DNA of 64,000 bases, from positions 2,728,001 to 2,792,000 of the forward strand of contig NZ_CP063353.1 in the NCBI RefSeq assembly GCF_014931565.1. Reading direction: 5' to 3'. Source of the stretch: Clostridium sp. 'deep sea' (GTDB lineage Bacteria; Bacillota; UBA994; PWPR01). The translations under genes were made by a program, and so were the position numbers. Below are positions 7,718-15,547 of the stretch, piece after piece (the first letter of the stretch is position 1; each line of letters begins with the position of its first letter). A model generated the notes under the pieces. The model had not been told where the DNA came from. It ran no database searches and saw only the letters and a list, made by a program, of their open reading frames with translations.

Positions 7718-9085
7718 ATGAGTATTTTAGTACTTATATAAATAGTATTGGTTTATATAAAAATTATTAAAACTAGGAGGAAATATTTAAAATGATAAAA
7801 AGGTTTAATAAAATAATTGTATTAACAACTGTTTTTATTTTGGCATTTACCCTGTTTACAAATATTGCAAATGCTGAGGAAGACATGTGGGAGAATTATG
7901 AAGAGAACAGAGCTAGAGCTGTAGTTCTCAGTGTAAAAAATATAGAGGTGCAACCTACTTTTGATATTAAGGGTATACAAGAGGTTCTTGTTAAAATAAC
8001 ACACGGAAAATATAAAGGTCAGCAGTATACAATAGAAAATACTTTTTCGGGAAACCCTGCTATTGATATTACCCTTAAAAAAGGTGATAAAATTATCTTA
8101 CTACTTGAGTTCGATGGTGATAAAATATCGGTTGCTTATTTAGATGATTATCACCGATTAACCATGGTTTATATTTTGGTTGCCCTATTTGCTTTTCTAG
8201 TAATTTTAATAGGGGGCTGGAAAGGCGTTCGTTCATTATTAACACTTATTCTTACGGTATGTTTAGTATGGTTTGTATTTGTACCGTTTACTTTAAAAGG
8301 TGTTAACCCTGTTTTTGTGAGTGTAATTGTAGCTATTGTAGCGGTGATCTGTACATTCTTTATTGTGGGAGGCATAAATAAGAAAAGCATTACAGCTATT
8401 TTGGGTACAGCTGGTGGTATTATTTTAAGCGGTCTGTTGGCTATGTTCTTTAGCCAAGCAGCAAAACTAACTGGCTTAAGTATGGATGAGGCTCAAATGT
8501 TAACCTATGCTCCCCAGCAAATAGCCTATAACTTTAGGGGTTTATTGCTCTCTGGAATAATTATAGGTGCACTGGGTGCTGTTATGGATATTGGTATGTC
8601 TATTGCATCATCTATGCATGAAATTAAACAACAGGCTCCTCACTTAGAAACTCGAGAGCTATATAGAGCAGGTTTAAATGTTGGTAAAGATGTAATGGGT
8701 ACTATGGTTAATACCTTAATATTAGCTTATGCAGGTACTTCTTTACCTTTATTAATGTTATTTAGAGCTGACAAAATGCCACTGTTACGAGTATTGAATA
8801 TGGATTTGGTTGTTAGTGAAATAGTTAGGTCACTAGCTGGTAGCATTGGTTTAATTTGTTGTATACCTTTAACAGCATTAATAGCAGCTGTCATATACAC
8901 TAGAAGTAATGATTAACACAAGTAACAATACAATTAAAAAGCAAATTAACCATAGATTGAGTGATTTACTTTATAGTAATCAGTCTGTGGTTTTATTGCT
9001 TTGTTTGTTTCCATTAATCTTAACAAGCCAGCTATCTTCTAAAATAAGCTTTATGATAACAGCAAGTATCTTGCTTTTACTTGCC
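7718..9085 (+). repeat. Tandem duplication unit, copy 2 (yibE/F plus start of comEC)
   Basis: Second copy of the unit at 6255-7622. This copy keeps the intact junction into comEC. The stretch 7623-7717 between the units has no counterpart that I can see. Confidence 0.9.
7792..8916 (+). CDS. YibE/F family membrane protein, second copy
   Basis: Also 374 aa, with the same signal peptide, soluble domain and helices as the first copy. The SD is stronger (AGGAGGAAA against AGGAGAAA). Its stop overlaps the comEC start by 8 bases (ATGATTAA), which suggests translational coupling to DNA uptake genes. Both copies are full length with no disrupting change, so both are probably made. A link to competence is only inferred from position. 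Confidence 0.88.
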   Translation: MIKRFNKIIVLTTVFILAFTLFTNIANAEEDMWENYEENRARAVVLSVKNIEVQPTFDIKGIQEVLVKITHGKYKGQQYTIENTFSGNPAIDITLKKGDKIILLLEFDGDKISVAYLDDYHRLTMVYILVALFAFLVILIGGWKGVRSLLTLILTVCLVWFVFVPFTLKGVNPVFVSVIVAIVAVICTFFIVGGINKKSITAILGTAGGIILSGLLAMFFSQAAKLTGLSMDEAQMLTYAPQQIAYNFRGLLLSGIIIGALGAVMDIGMSIASSMHEIKQQAPHLETRELYRAGLNVGKDVMGTMVNTLILAYAGTSLPLLMLFRADKMPLLRVLNMDLVVSEIVRSLAGSIGLICCIPLTALIAAVIYTRSND

Positions 9086-11230
9086 TTTGTTGTAGATAAA
9101 ATTCTTAATGATAAACTATTTAAGATAAAGAGATTAGTGTTGTTAGCAATGTTTATTTCAGCAGTAACCTTTGTACTATGCCCTAGCATAATTCCTTTTA
9201 ACAATAAAACTAATATTTTTAGTGGAACAGTTTACAATGTAAAAGGTAAAAATATTGATGTAAAAATTAAAACCTATAATAAAAAGTCCTTATTTCCTGC
9301 TGCTAGAGTAAGAATTTATTCAGACAATAAACTTAGTATTGCAGATAAAATAATATTTAAAGCTAATTTAGAAGAGCCTAATATAGCAACTAACCCCGGT
9401 CAATTTAACTATAAAACTTATCTAAATAACAAGGGTATCAATTACATATGTTACAAACCAAAAATTATTAGTGTCTCTAGTACTTTTTCAATTAAAAAAG
9501 TGCTAGTTAATTATAGAAAAAAACTGTTACAGCCAGCAAAAGATAAATTATCTCAACCTATTTTTAACTTGTACAGCGCCATGATTTTAGGAGAAAAAGC
9601 AGGCATAGATAAAGAAGTGTATAGCTATTTTCAAGGAGCTGGGTTATCCCATATTCTTGTTATTTCTGGATTGCATTTAAGTCTACTAACAATGTCTTTA
9701 CTTTATCTCTTAAACAAGCTCAAAGTAAAACAAAAATTTACTATAATTATTACTCTTTTTTTTATATGGTGTTACGCTTTAATTACAGGCTTTTCTGTTT
9801 CAATAATAAGAGCTACTTTAATGTTAACAATTTTTTTACTTTCTAAAAGCCTTTATCAAGTACATAAACCCATAAATACATTATGTTTTGTAGCAGTTGT
9901 AATGATAATAGCTAGCCCCCTAATAATAACCAATTTAAGTTTTCAACTCTCATTTAGCGCTACAGCTGGAATACTAATAATAATGCCAATTATCAATAAG
10001 TTTTTTGGCTGTCATAAACTTGTTGGCCTAGTTGGTTCAGTAATTGCTGTTCAGCTAATTAGCTTACCAGTAATTGCAAATAGCTTTTATATGTTTGCTT
10101 TATATGCTATACCTGCAAACTTAATATTATCTCCACTTGTCACAATAATTTTGGTTTTAGGGGTTCTCTCTCTTGTGCCTTATATTGGAGTTGTCATGCT
10201 TTATCCACTATCTTTTATGCTTAAGATAAGCCTTGTAATTGCAAAGTTTTTTAGTCAGTTACCAATGGCTCAAATATCTCTTAAAAAATGGTCTTTAGCC
10301 TTTACAATCTTTTATATTATAGCCTTATTTACAATTTTAGCACTGATAAAATTACATAAAAATAAAGCAGTTATAGCGGTTATGTTAACAATAATTATAT
10401 GTTCTGTCTTTACCTCAATAATGAGTAATAAGGGGCTGGAGATAACCTTTTTAGATGTAGAACAAGGAGATAGTGCTGTTTTAACATGGGCAGATAATTA
10501 TGTTATGGTTATAGATGGTGGTCAAAATAATGAGTTTAAAAACTATGGAGAGTCAGTCTTAGTGCCCTATTTGCGTCAATCAGGAATAAACAAAATTAAT
10601 GCCCTGGTAGTAAGCCATAGTGATAATGATCATATTGGTGGATTATTAACAGTTGCGGAGCAATTTAAAATAGATACCCTATATATATCTCCTCAAGCCT
10701 ATTATAAAGGTAATGAATTTACTGAAAAAATAGTAGAGATTTGTTTAAAAAATGGTACAATAATTGAACATTTAGCTGAAAATGATATGATAAAGATAGC
10801 TGCGAATAGTTATATAGAGGTTTATAGTCCTATAGATAGCATAACAGAGGATAACAACAATACCTCCATAGTTTTAAGAGTTGTTTATGGCAAAACCTCG
10901 GTTTTATTTACGGGCGATATAGAAAAAGAAACAGAATTACGTTTAACAACAAAGTATAAAAGTTTATTACAATCACAAATTTTAAAAGTTCCTCACCACG
11001 GTAGTAAATCTAGTTCTACACCAGAGTTTTTAGAACAAGTAGAGCCAGAAATCGCAGTATGCTCTTTGGGTAGAAATAACAGATTTGGACACCCCCATAA
11101 AAGTATTGTAGAAAGGTATAGTAAAAGACAAATAGATTTTTGGAGAACAGATAAAAACGGTGCTGTTACTATTAATAGTAACGGCTATAATATAAAAATT
11201 AAAAGTTATTTAGGTAATAAAAATAAGTAG
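8909..11230 (+). CDS. comEC: ComEC/Rec2 family DNA uptake channel
   Basis: A 773-aa polytopic membrane protein that carries single-stranded DNA across the cytoplasmic membrane in competent cells. Order of parts: N-terminal helices, a soluble DUF4131-like domain (residues ~95-200), the ComEC membrane core beginning YSAMILGEKAGI and continuing with LSHILVISGLHLSLL, and a C-terminal metallo-beta-lactamase-like domain with FLDVEQGDSAVL, VVSHSDNDHIGG (metal ligands) and VPHHGSKSSSTPEF. The length is normal for the family. The start ATG overlaps the yibE/F stop. Confidence 0.94.
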   Translation: MINTSNNTIKKQINHRLSDLLYSNQSVVLLLCLFPLILTSQLSSKISFMITASILLLLAFVVDKILNDKLFKIKRLVLLAMFISAVTFVLCPSIIPFNNKTNIFSGTVYNVKGKNIDVKIKTYNKKSLFPAARVRIYSDNKLSIADKIIFKANLEEPNIATNPGQFNYKTYLNNKGINYICYKPKIISVSSTFSIKKVLVNYRKKLLQPAKDKLSQPIFNLYSAMILGEKAGIDKEVYSYFQGAGLSHILVISGLHLSLLTMSLLYLLNKLKVKQKFTIIITLFFIWCYALITGFSVSIIRATLMLTIFLLSKSLYQVHKPINTLCFVAVVMIIASPLIITNLSFQLSFSATAGILIIMPIINKFFGCHKLVGLVGSVIAVQLISLPVIANSFYMFALYAIPANLILSPLVTIILVLGVLSLVPYIGVVMLYPLSFMLKISLVIAKFFSQLPMAQISLKKWSLAFTIFYIIALFTILALIKLHKNKAVIAVMLTIIICSVFTSIMSNKGLEITFLDVEQGDSAVLTWADNYVMVIDGGQNNEFKNYGESVLVPYLRQSGINKINALVVSHSDNDHIGGLLTVAEQFKIDTLYISPQAYYKGNEFTEKIVEICLKNGTIIEHLAENDMIKIAANSYIEVYSPIDSITEDNNNTSIVLRVVYGKTSVLFTGDIEKETELRLTTKYKSLLQSQILKVPHHGSKSSSTPEFLEQVEPEIAVCSLGRNNRFGHPHKSIVERYSKRQIDFWRTDKNGAVTINSNGYNIKIKSYLGNKNK

Positions 11231-11239
11231 GTGAAGAGT

Positions 11240-12241
11240 ATGGCTAATATGACTGCAATAGCTGCCCTTAAAAGATTAAATAAAGAAAACCCTAATGTTA
11301 TACTAGTTTTTGGTGAAGAGTCAATGCTCATAAAGGAGATTGTAAGTAAATACTTAAAGGTAAATAAGATACTTAATAATAATGATATAAACTTTACTAA
11401 AACCACCAGCGATGCAATTGAAGACAGCCTAAAAAATATTATAAATATGCCCCCTATGTTTGCAGAGAGCAGAGTTATCGTTATTGATGATTTTGAAAAG
11501 GTATGGAGTAATAGCTCTTTAAGAGAGAGCTTTAATGATAGCATTAAAAAACTTCCTAACACAACAAAGCTGTTATTAATAGATAATGAAAAACCAAATA
11601 AAAGAATAAAAGTTTATAAAACAATTGCAAAGCTAGGACTAATTATTGAGTGTAATGAAATGAACACTGCAGAGCTCATTCAGTGGATAAATAGAGAATT
11701 TAAAAGAAATAAAACAGCAATAAATAAACAAGCTATTGAGTACTTAATTTCTCAAGTGGGTACCTCCATGCATAATTTAATTAGTGAAATCCATAAACTA
11801 ATTGCATATTGTGCTAGTGATAAAACTGTAACAATAGCAAATATAGACACGGTGGTAATTCCCTCTGTTGAAGCAGGTATTTTTGCTTGTGTAGATGCCC
11901 TAGGTCAAAGAAATATTAAAACTGCTTATCTACAGCTTAAAGTACTTATTGAAAATGGTGAGCCACCACTTAGAATATTGGCAATGTTTATAAGACAAAT
12001 AAGACTAATATTAAGAACAAAGCTCTTACAAGAACAAGAATTCTCTACTTTTTATATTATGAAGGAGCTAAGCATACCTGAGTTCGTCGTAAAAAAAATC
12101 TACAAACAAACAAGCAAATTTACAGTTAATGAATTAAAAACCTTATTACTTTCATTAAATGAAACAGAATACAAAATAAAAACAGGTAAGTTAGAAGCGA
12201 AGTTAGGTCTTAAAACGTGGTTGCTTAATACAGCAAATTAA
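11240..12241 (+). CDS. holA: DNA polymerase III delta subunit
   Basis: About 333 aa. Delta is the clamp-loader subunit that opens the sliding clamp. The N-terminal part has NVILVFGEESMLIKEI in the place of the AAA+ first strand, followed by the middle and C-terminal helical domains typical of HolA (for example LISEIHKLIAYC and LRILAMFIRQIRLILR). The position right after comEC and before rpsT is the usual Firmicutes order. ATG 11240 is preferred over GTG 11231 because AGGTG lies 6 bases before it. Only 9 bases separate it from the comEC stop. Confidence 0.92.
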   Translation: MANMTAIAALKRLNKENPNVILVFGEESMLIKEIVSKYLKVNKILNNNDINFTKTTSDAIEDSLKNIINMPPMFAESRVIVIDDFEKVWSNSSLRESFNDSIKKLPNTTKLLLIDNEKPNKRIKVYKTIAKLGLIIECNEMNTAELIQWINREFKRNKTAINKQAIEYLISQVGTSMHNLISEIHKLIAYCASDKTVTIANIDTVVIPSVEAGIFACVDALGQRNIKTAYLQLKVLIENGEPPLRILAMFIRQIRLILRTKLLQEQEFSTFYIMKELSIPEFVVKKIYKQTSKFTVNELKTLLLSLNETEYKIKTGKLEAKLGLKTWLLNTAN

Positions 12242-12295
12242 GAATTACGAAGTAGCTCTGCGTTGTACGAAAATTTACAACTTCAGCATACTAGC

Positions 12296-12463
12296 TCGTA
12301 TAGCTTACCTAACGGTGAGGTCTGGCCTCAACATGACTGCCACAACAAAGCTTTTTAGTTGAAATATGATTGAAAGCACAAACTAAATTACTTAATATAG
12401 GCCTGACCCCAAACACGTAATTTGCATGTGTTGAATTTAAGAATATGTTAGTTAGAGTTATAG
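12296..12463 (+). repeat. Dispersed repeat, family R3, plus-strand copy
   Basis: Counterpart of the inverted copy at 1105-1260. It keeps GGCCTCAACATGACTG, the GGCCTGACCCC core and ATGTTAGTTAGAGTTAT in order. An R1-like segment (CTCTGCGTTGTACG, about 12256) precedes it, so families R1 and R3 occur side by side at both places. Confidence 0.65.
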
Positions 12464-12544
12464 TAAAAGACACGCTTACTAAAAAACATATAGCATACCT
12501 CACGGTGGGGTCTGACCTCTGTTGTAATAAAATCTAAAGCTTAA

Positions 12545-13055
12545 CTTAACGGTTACTAAAAATCATAAAAGTACGCAAAGCAGTAAAGAGCTCAATTACA
12601 AAGGGTTCCGTGGAACTAACAAACTACCAGTTAGGTACTACGTGGCTTACAGAATTATGCCCAGCTCAAGGAATAGAAGAAATTTTTAACAAAGACAATA
12701 CAAGTGATATGTCTTTGAGAAAATTTTCTTTGTAACGATAGTAAAACATTATACCAAAAGAAACAAATCATATATACAGCAGATGGAGTATGGAAGTATC
12801 CGTGGAACTAACAAATTACCAGTTAGGTACTACGTGGCTTACAGAATTGTTTTATATCAAGGCGTTAGCAAAAATTTACTACATAGATAATACGTATGGT
12901 ATATCTATGAGGAAATTTATTGCGTACAACGCAGAGATAAAGCAATTGTGGAAGCGTTCGTGGAACTAACCAACTACCAGTTAGGCACTACGTGGCTTAC
13001 AGAATTATGCCCAGCTCATGGAATAGAAGAAATTTTTAACAAAGACAATACGAGT
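12545..13055 (+). repeat. Tandem repeat array, family R2 (units b, c and first half of d)
   Basis: Units begin GTGGAACTAACNAACTACCAG at 12610 (b), a closely related form at 12802 (c), and 12960 (d). Units b and d are one subtype, and c plus the unit at 14834 are another, so the order is b-c-d-e and a block of about 350 bp has been doubled. A worn 3' end of a further unit lies at 12545-12609. Each unit keeps an open frame (see 12790-12969). Unit d is split by the IS3-family element. Confidence 0.85.
12790..12969 (+). CDS. Repeat-encoded small ORF of 59 codons, unknown function
   Basis: Reads MEVSVELTNYQLGTTW, then WLTELFYIKALAKIYY, DNTYGISMRKF, and ends EIKQLWKRSWN. The sister subtype at 12610 and 12960 has CPAHGIEEIFNKDNTSGMSLRKFSL in the same frame and register, so differences between subtypes respect codons. 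A diverged copy at 32583-32750 (minus strand) still reads DNTGWYVYEIKFLYDAEI in that frame. There is no good SD, so expression is doubtful. It may be the remains of a duplicated gene family. Confidence 0.35.
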   Translation: MEVSVELTNYQLGTTWLTELFYIKALAKIYYIDNTYGISMRKFIAYNAEIKQLWKRSWN

Positions 13056-13124
13056 TGAACTGATCCTCCCAAAGTAGACACGTAATTAATTAAAATTACA
13101 AGACTACAATGGGAGGTTTATAAA

Positions 13125-13835
13125 ATGACAAGAAAATATAAATATAGTAAAGAAGAAAAAATAGCAGCATGTAAAAAATACATTGAAGGAAACATGGGAT
13201 ACAGAGGGGTAGCCAAGGAGTATGGTTGTAACCATATGATGCTAAGACAGTGGTGTTTGACGTATAAGATTCATGGAGAAAAAGCATTCGATCCTAAAGA
13301 AAAGAATAGACAGTATACAAAAGGATTCAAAGAATCAGTAATTAAAGAATATCAAACAGGAGAATATGGGCTGCAGGATTTAAGTGCAAAATACGATATA
13401 ACATCTACAACTATTTCTAAGTGGATCAGTAAGTATTATAATGGTATAGATTTAAGAAATTATAAGACTAAAGGAGAAATCTGTACCATGAAATCTCATA
13501 AAACAACCTTTGATGAACGGTTAGAAATAGTTAAGTGGGTTATTGAGAATGGAATGAACTATAAAGAGGCTACAAAGAAGTTTAATAATGCCTACCATAA
13601 TATATACAATTGGACTCAGTCTTATTTAAAAAATGGTGCAGATGGACTTAGACATCAGAAGCGTGGTCCAAAAAAATTAGAAGACATAGATTTATCTAAA
13701 CTAAGTGAGGTAGAGAGATTAAAGCTTGAGCTTAAAATGGAGAGAGAGCTTAGAAAAAGACGAGAATTTGAGATTGAAGTACTCAAAAAAAAGAGGAGTT
13801 TCAAAAAAATATACTCTCTCAAAAGTAAGAAATGA
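13125..13835 (+). CDS. IS3-family transposase OrfA (helix-turn-helix subunit)
   Basis: 236 aa with repeated helix-turn-helix units: YRGVAKEYGCNHMMLRQW, then LQDLSAKYDITSTTISKW, then YKEATKKFNNAYHNIYNW. A basic coiled region (EVERLKLELKMERELRKR) follows at the C-terminus. This is the IS150-type OrfA that binds the element ends. The SD GGGAGG lies upstream of ATG 13125. A run of eight A (13786-13793) near the end is where IS3 elements normally shift into the orfB frame. Confidence 0.9.
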   Translation: MTRKYKYSKEEKIAACKKYIEGNMGYRGVAKEYGCNHMMLRQWCLTYKIHGEKAFDPKEKNRQYTKGFKESVIKEYQTGEYGLQDLSAKYDITSTTISKWISKYYNGIDLRNYKTKGEICTMKSHKTTFDERLEIVKWVIENGMNYKEATKKFNNAYHNIYNWTQSYLKNGADGLRHQKRGPKKLEDIDLSKLSEVERLKLELKMERELRKRREFEIEVLKKKRSFKKIYSLKSKK

Positions 13836-14699
13836 ATCTAGTTACAAAACAGTAAAATATTACAGTGAAAAGGGTTATAAAGTAAGCATAATCTGTAATG
13901 TCTTAGGAATCTCACGAAGTGCATATTACAAACATAGGAATAGAGAAAAATCTATAAAAGAAAAGAACGATGAATTAGTATGTACTTTAATAAAAGAGTA
14001 CCATTCAACCTTTGACGGTATTCTGGGCTATAGAAGAATGACCATGTTTATAAATAGGCTTAACCATAAGTCTTATTCAAAGGGATATATTCATCGCTTA
14101 ATGAAATTTCTAGGCATCAAAGCTAGAATTAGGTTGAAGAAAGTAAGTCGCAAAATAGTTGAACCCAATTACACTAAGGATAATGTGTTAGCTAGGAATT
14201 TTAAAGCAGAAAAACCAAATGAAAAATGGCTCACTGATGTAACAGAGTTTAGTATTCCTAATGACAGTCGTAAACTCTTTTGAGTCCTATAATGGATCTA
14301 TATGATAATAGCATTATTGAATATAAGTTATCCTTTAGGAATAATAACCAACTAGTGTTTAGCATGTTTGATAATGCGATAAAAAAATATCCTAATGCTA
14401 AACCAATATTTCATAGCGATAGAGGTTTTCAATACACTACAAGTCTTTTTAAGAAAAGAATTAAGGATTCTGAGATGATTCAAAGTATGTCACGTGTTGG
14501 TAAGTGTATTGACAATGGTCCAATGGAATGCTTCTTTGGCATACTTAAAACAGAGATGTTCTATGGTAAAAAGTTTAATTCATTAGAAGAGTTAAAATCT
14601 AAGATTATTAGCTATATTAAGTTTTACAATGAGAAAAGGTTTCAAAAAAAGCTAAGGTGCTTAGCTCCTTTAGAGTTTAGAAGACAAGCACCTATTTGA
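13800..14699 (+). pseudogene. IS3-family transposase OrfB (DDE integrase), frameshifted
   Basis: Reads the DDE catalytic core in two pieces. The first ends at 14283 with WLTDVTEFSIPNDSRKLF; the second (from about 14280) continues SPIMDLYDNSIIEY, then FHSDRGFQY and DNGPMECFFGILKTE. The three acidic residues D (LTDVTEF), D (HSDRG) and E (ECFFG) are present, but one T has been lost near 14277, so no single protein contains all three. The frame offset from orfA is also +1 instead of the usual -1, which fits a further lost A in the A7 run near 13803-13809. Confidence 0.88.
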
Positions 14700-14734
14700 T
14701 TTTATTTATTGTCTACTTTCAATGGGTCAGTTCA

Positions 14735-15000
14735 AGTGGTATGTCTTTGAGAAAATTTTCTTTGTAACGATAGTAAAACATCATACCAAAAGAAACAAAT
14801 CATATATACAGCAGATGGAGTATGGAAGTATCCGTGGAACTAACAAATTACCAGTTAGGTACTACGTGGCTTACAGAATTGTTTTATATCAAGGCGTTAG
14901 CAAAAATTTACTACATAGATAATACGTATGGTATATCTATGAGGAAATTTATTGCGCACAACGCAGAGATAAAGCAATTGTGGAAGCGTCCGTGGAAAAA
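14735..15000 (+). repeat. Tandem repeat array, family R2 (rest of unit d, and unit e)
   Basis: Continues the array across the insertion sequence: the second half of unit d (GGTATGTCTTTGAG onward) and unit e from 14834, which copies unit c with two or three changes. The array ends where the rpsT terminator begins. Confidence 0.85.
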
Positions 15001-15046
15001 AGCAATAAATAAAAAAACGACCCACACCCGGTCGTTTATTTTATAG
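14822..15046 (+). CDS. Repeat-encoded small ORF of 74 codons, unknown function
   Basis: Same frame as the ORF at 12790, with one His for Tyr change (FIAHNAEI). It lacks the TAA that ends the other copy and runs on through the rpsT terminator region (KKAINKKTTHTRSFIL), so its last ~18 residues are of chance origin. There is no recognisable SD. It is listed because the frame is kept, not because expression is shown. Confidence 0.25.
   Translation: MEVSVELTNYQLGTTWLTELFYIKALAKIYYIDNTYGISMRKFIAHNAEIKQLWKRPWKKAINKKTTHTRSFIL
15011..15037 (-). terminator. rpsT transcription terminator
   Basis: Read on the minus strand, AAACGACC and GGTCGTTT form an 8-bp stem with a short loop, followed by a run of T. 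It lies about 85 bp after the rpsT stop. Confidence 0.85.
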
Positions 15047-15122
15047 ATAATTTTTAATATTACTGTTATGTGCACATATCAGTTGTATTAATTTTTAATA
15101 CGTAATTGTATTATTTAACGTA

Positions 15123-15380
15123 TTACTGGTTGTTAAACTTTTTCATTAAGCGAGATTTTTGTCTTGCTGCTTTATTTTTATGAATAACGCCTTTTGTAAC
15201 TGCTTTATCAACTGTTTTAAGAGCAACTCTTAATTTATCTTGAGCAGCTGTTTTGTCTGTTGGTAGTAAATCTTCAAAACGACGTACAGCAGTCTTAACT
15301 TGAGACTTAACTGTTCTATTGCGAATTGTGCGTTTTAAATCTTGACGTACTCTTTTTTCAGTAGATTTATTGTTAGGCAT
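15123..15380 (-). CDS. rpsT: 30S ribosomal protein S20
   Basis: 85 aa, Lys/Arg-rich and helical, starting MPNNKSTEKRVRQDLKR. The C-terminal motif GVIHKNKAARQKSRL is typical of S20. It binds 16S rRNA early in assembly of the small subunit. The ATG at 15380 is chosen because GGAGG lies 8 bases upstream and because S20 proteins start with MPNxKS; a longer frame from 15395 adds only the SD region. The promoter at 15450-15478 fits. The orientation opposite to holA and gpr is common in this block. Confidence 0.96.
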   Translation of the reverse strand: MPNNKSTEKRVRQDLKRTIRNRTVKSQVKTAVRRFEDLLPTDKTAAQDKLRVALKTVDKAVTKGVIHKNKAARQKSRLMKKFNNQ

Positions 15381-15449
15381 TTCCTTCACCTCCACCTTAG
15401 TTTAAATTTATAATTAGGGGCAAATCTCGGATATTGCAAAATCCCAATT

Positions 15450-15478
15450 ATTTTATCACGTACTAACTACTATTGCAA
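15450..15478 (-). promoter_or_regulatory. Likely sigma-A promoter of rpsT
   Basis: On the minus strand, TTGCAA and TAAAAT are separated by 17 bases, about 70 bp before the rpsT start codon. Confidence 0.6.
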
Positions 15479-15547
15479 CCTTGCAAGCATAAATGAGTTT
15501 AAATTTTATTAGTTTGTCAACAATATTTACTAAGGAGGAGGTATTTT

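Larger units (their letters stand above)
13056..14734 (+). mobile_element. IS3-family (IS150-like) insertion sequence, complete ends, broken transposase
   Basis: 1,679 bp with terminal inverted repeats: the left end TGAACTGATCC...AAAGTAGACA (13056-13080) matches the right end at 14710-14734 with five mismatches in 25. AGT at 13053-13055 and 14735-14737 is a 3-bp target duplication, as is usual for IS3 elements. The insertion split one unit of repeat family R2; joining the flanks restores the unit exactly. orfA is intact but orfB carries a frameshift, so this copy is probably unable to move by itself. Confidence 0.95.

Noticed and set aside
8980-9204. Antisense ORFs within comEC, yibE/F, the oppB-like genes and ggt
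   Set aside because: They lie opposite conserved coding sequence, lack SD sites and show no family features. They are shadows of the real genes.
12309-12503. Minus-strand ORF of 64 codons between holA and the repeat array
   Set aside because: It lies over the R3 repeat, has no SD, and its frame is not kept in the other R3 copy. Treated as chance.
13780-13810. Ordinary -1 programmed frameshift from IS3 orfA to orfB at A8
   Set aside because: A -1 shift leads into a frame that stops after about 14 codons. The orfB frame is +1 relative to orfA, so an extra base loss is needed. The usual mechanism alone does not restore the fusion here.
14722-14922. Plus-strand ORF of 66 codons that starts in the IS right end
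   Set aside because: It is in a different frame from the conserved R2 frame and begins inside the inverted repeat of the IS. It is a product of the insertion.
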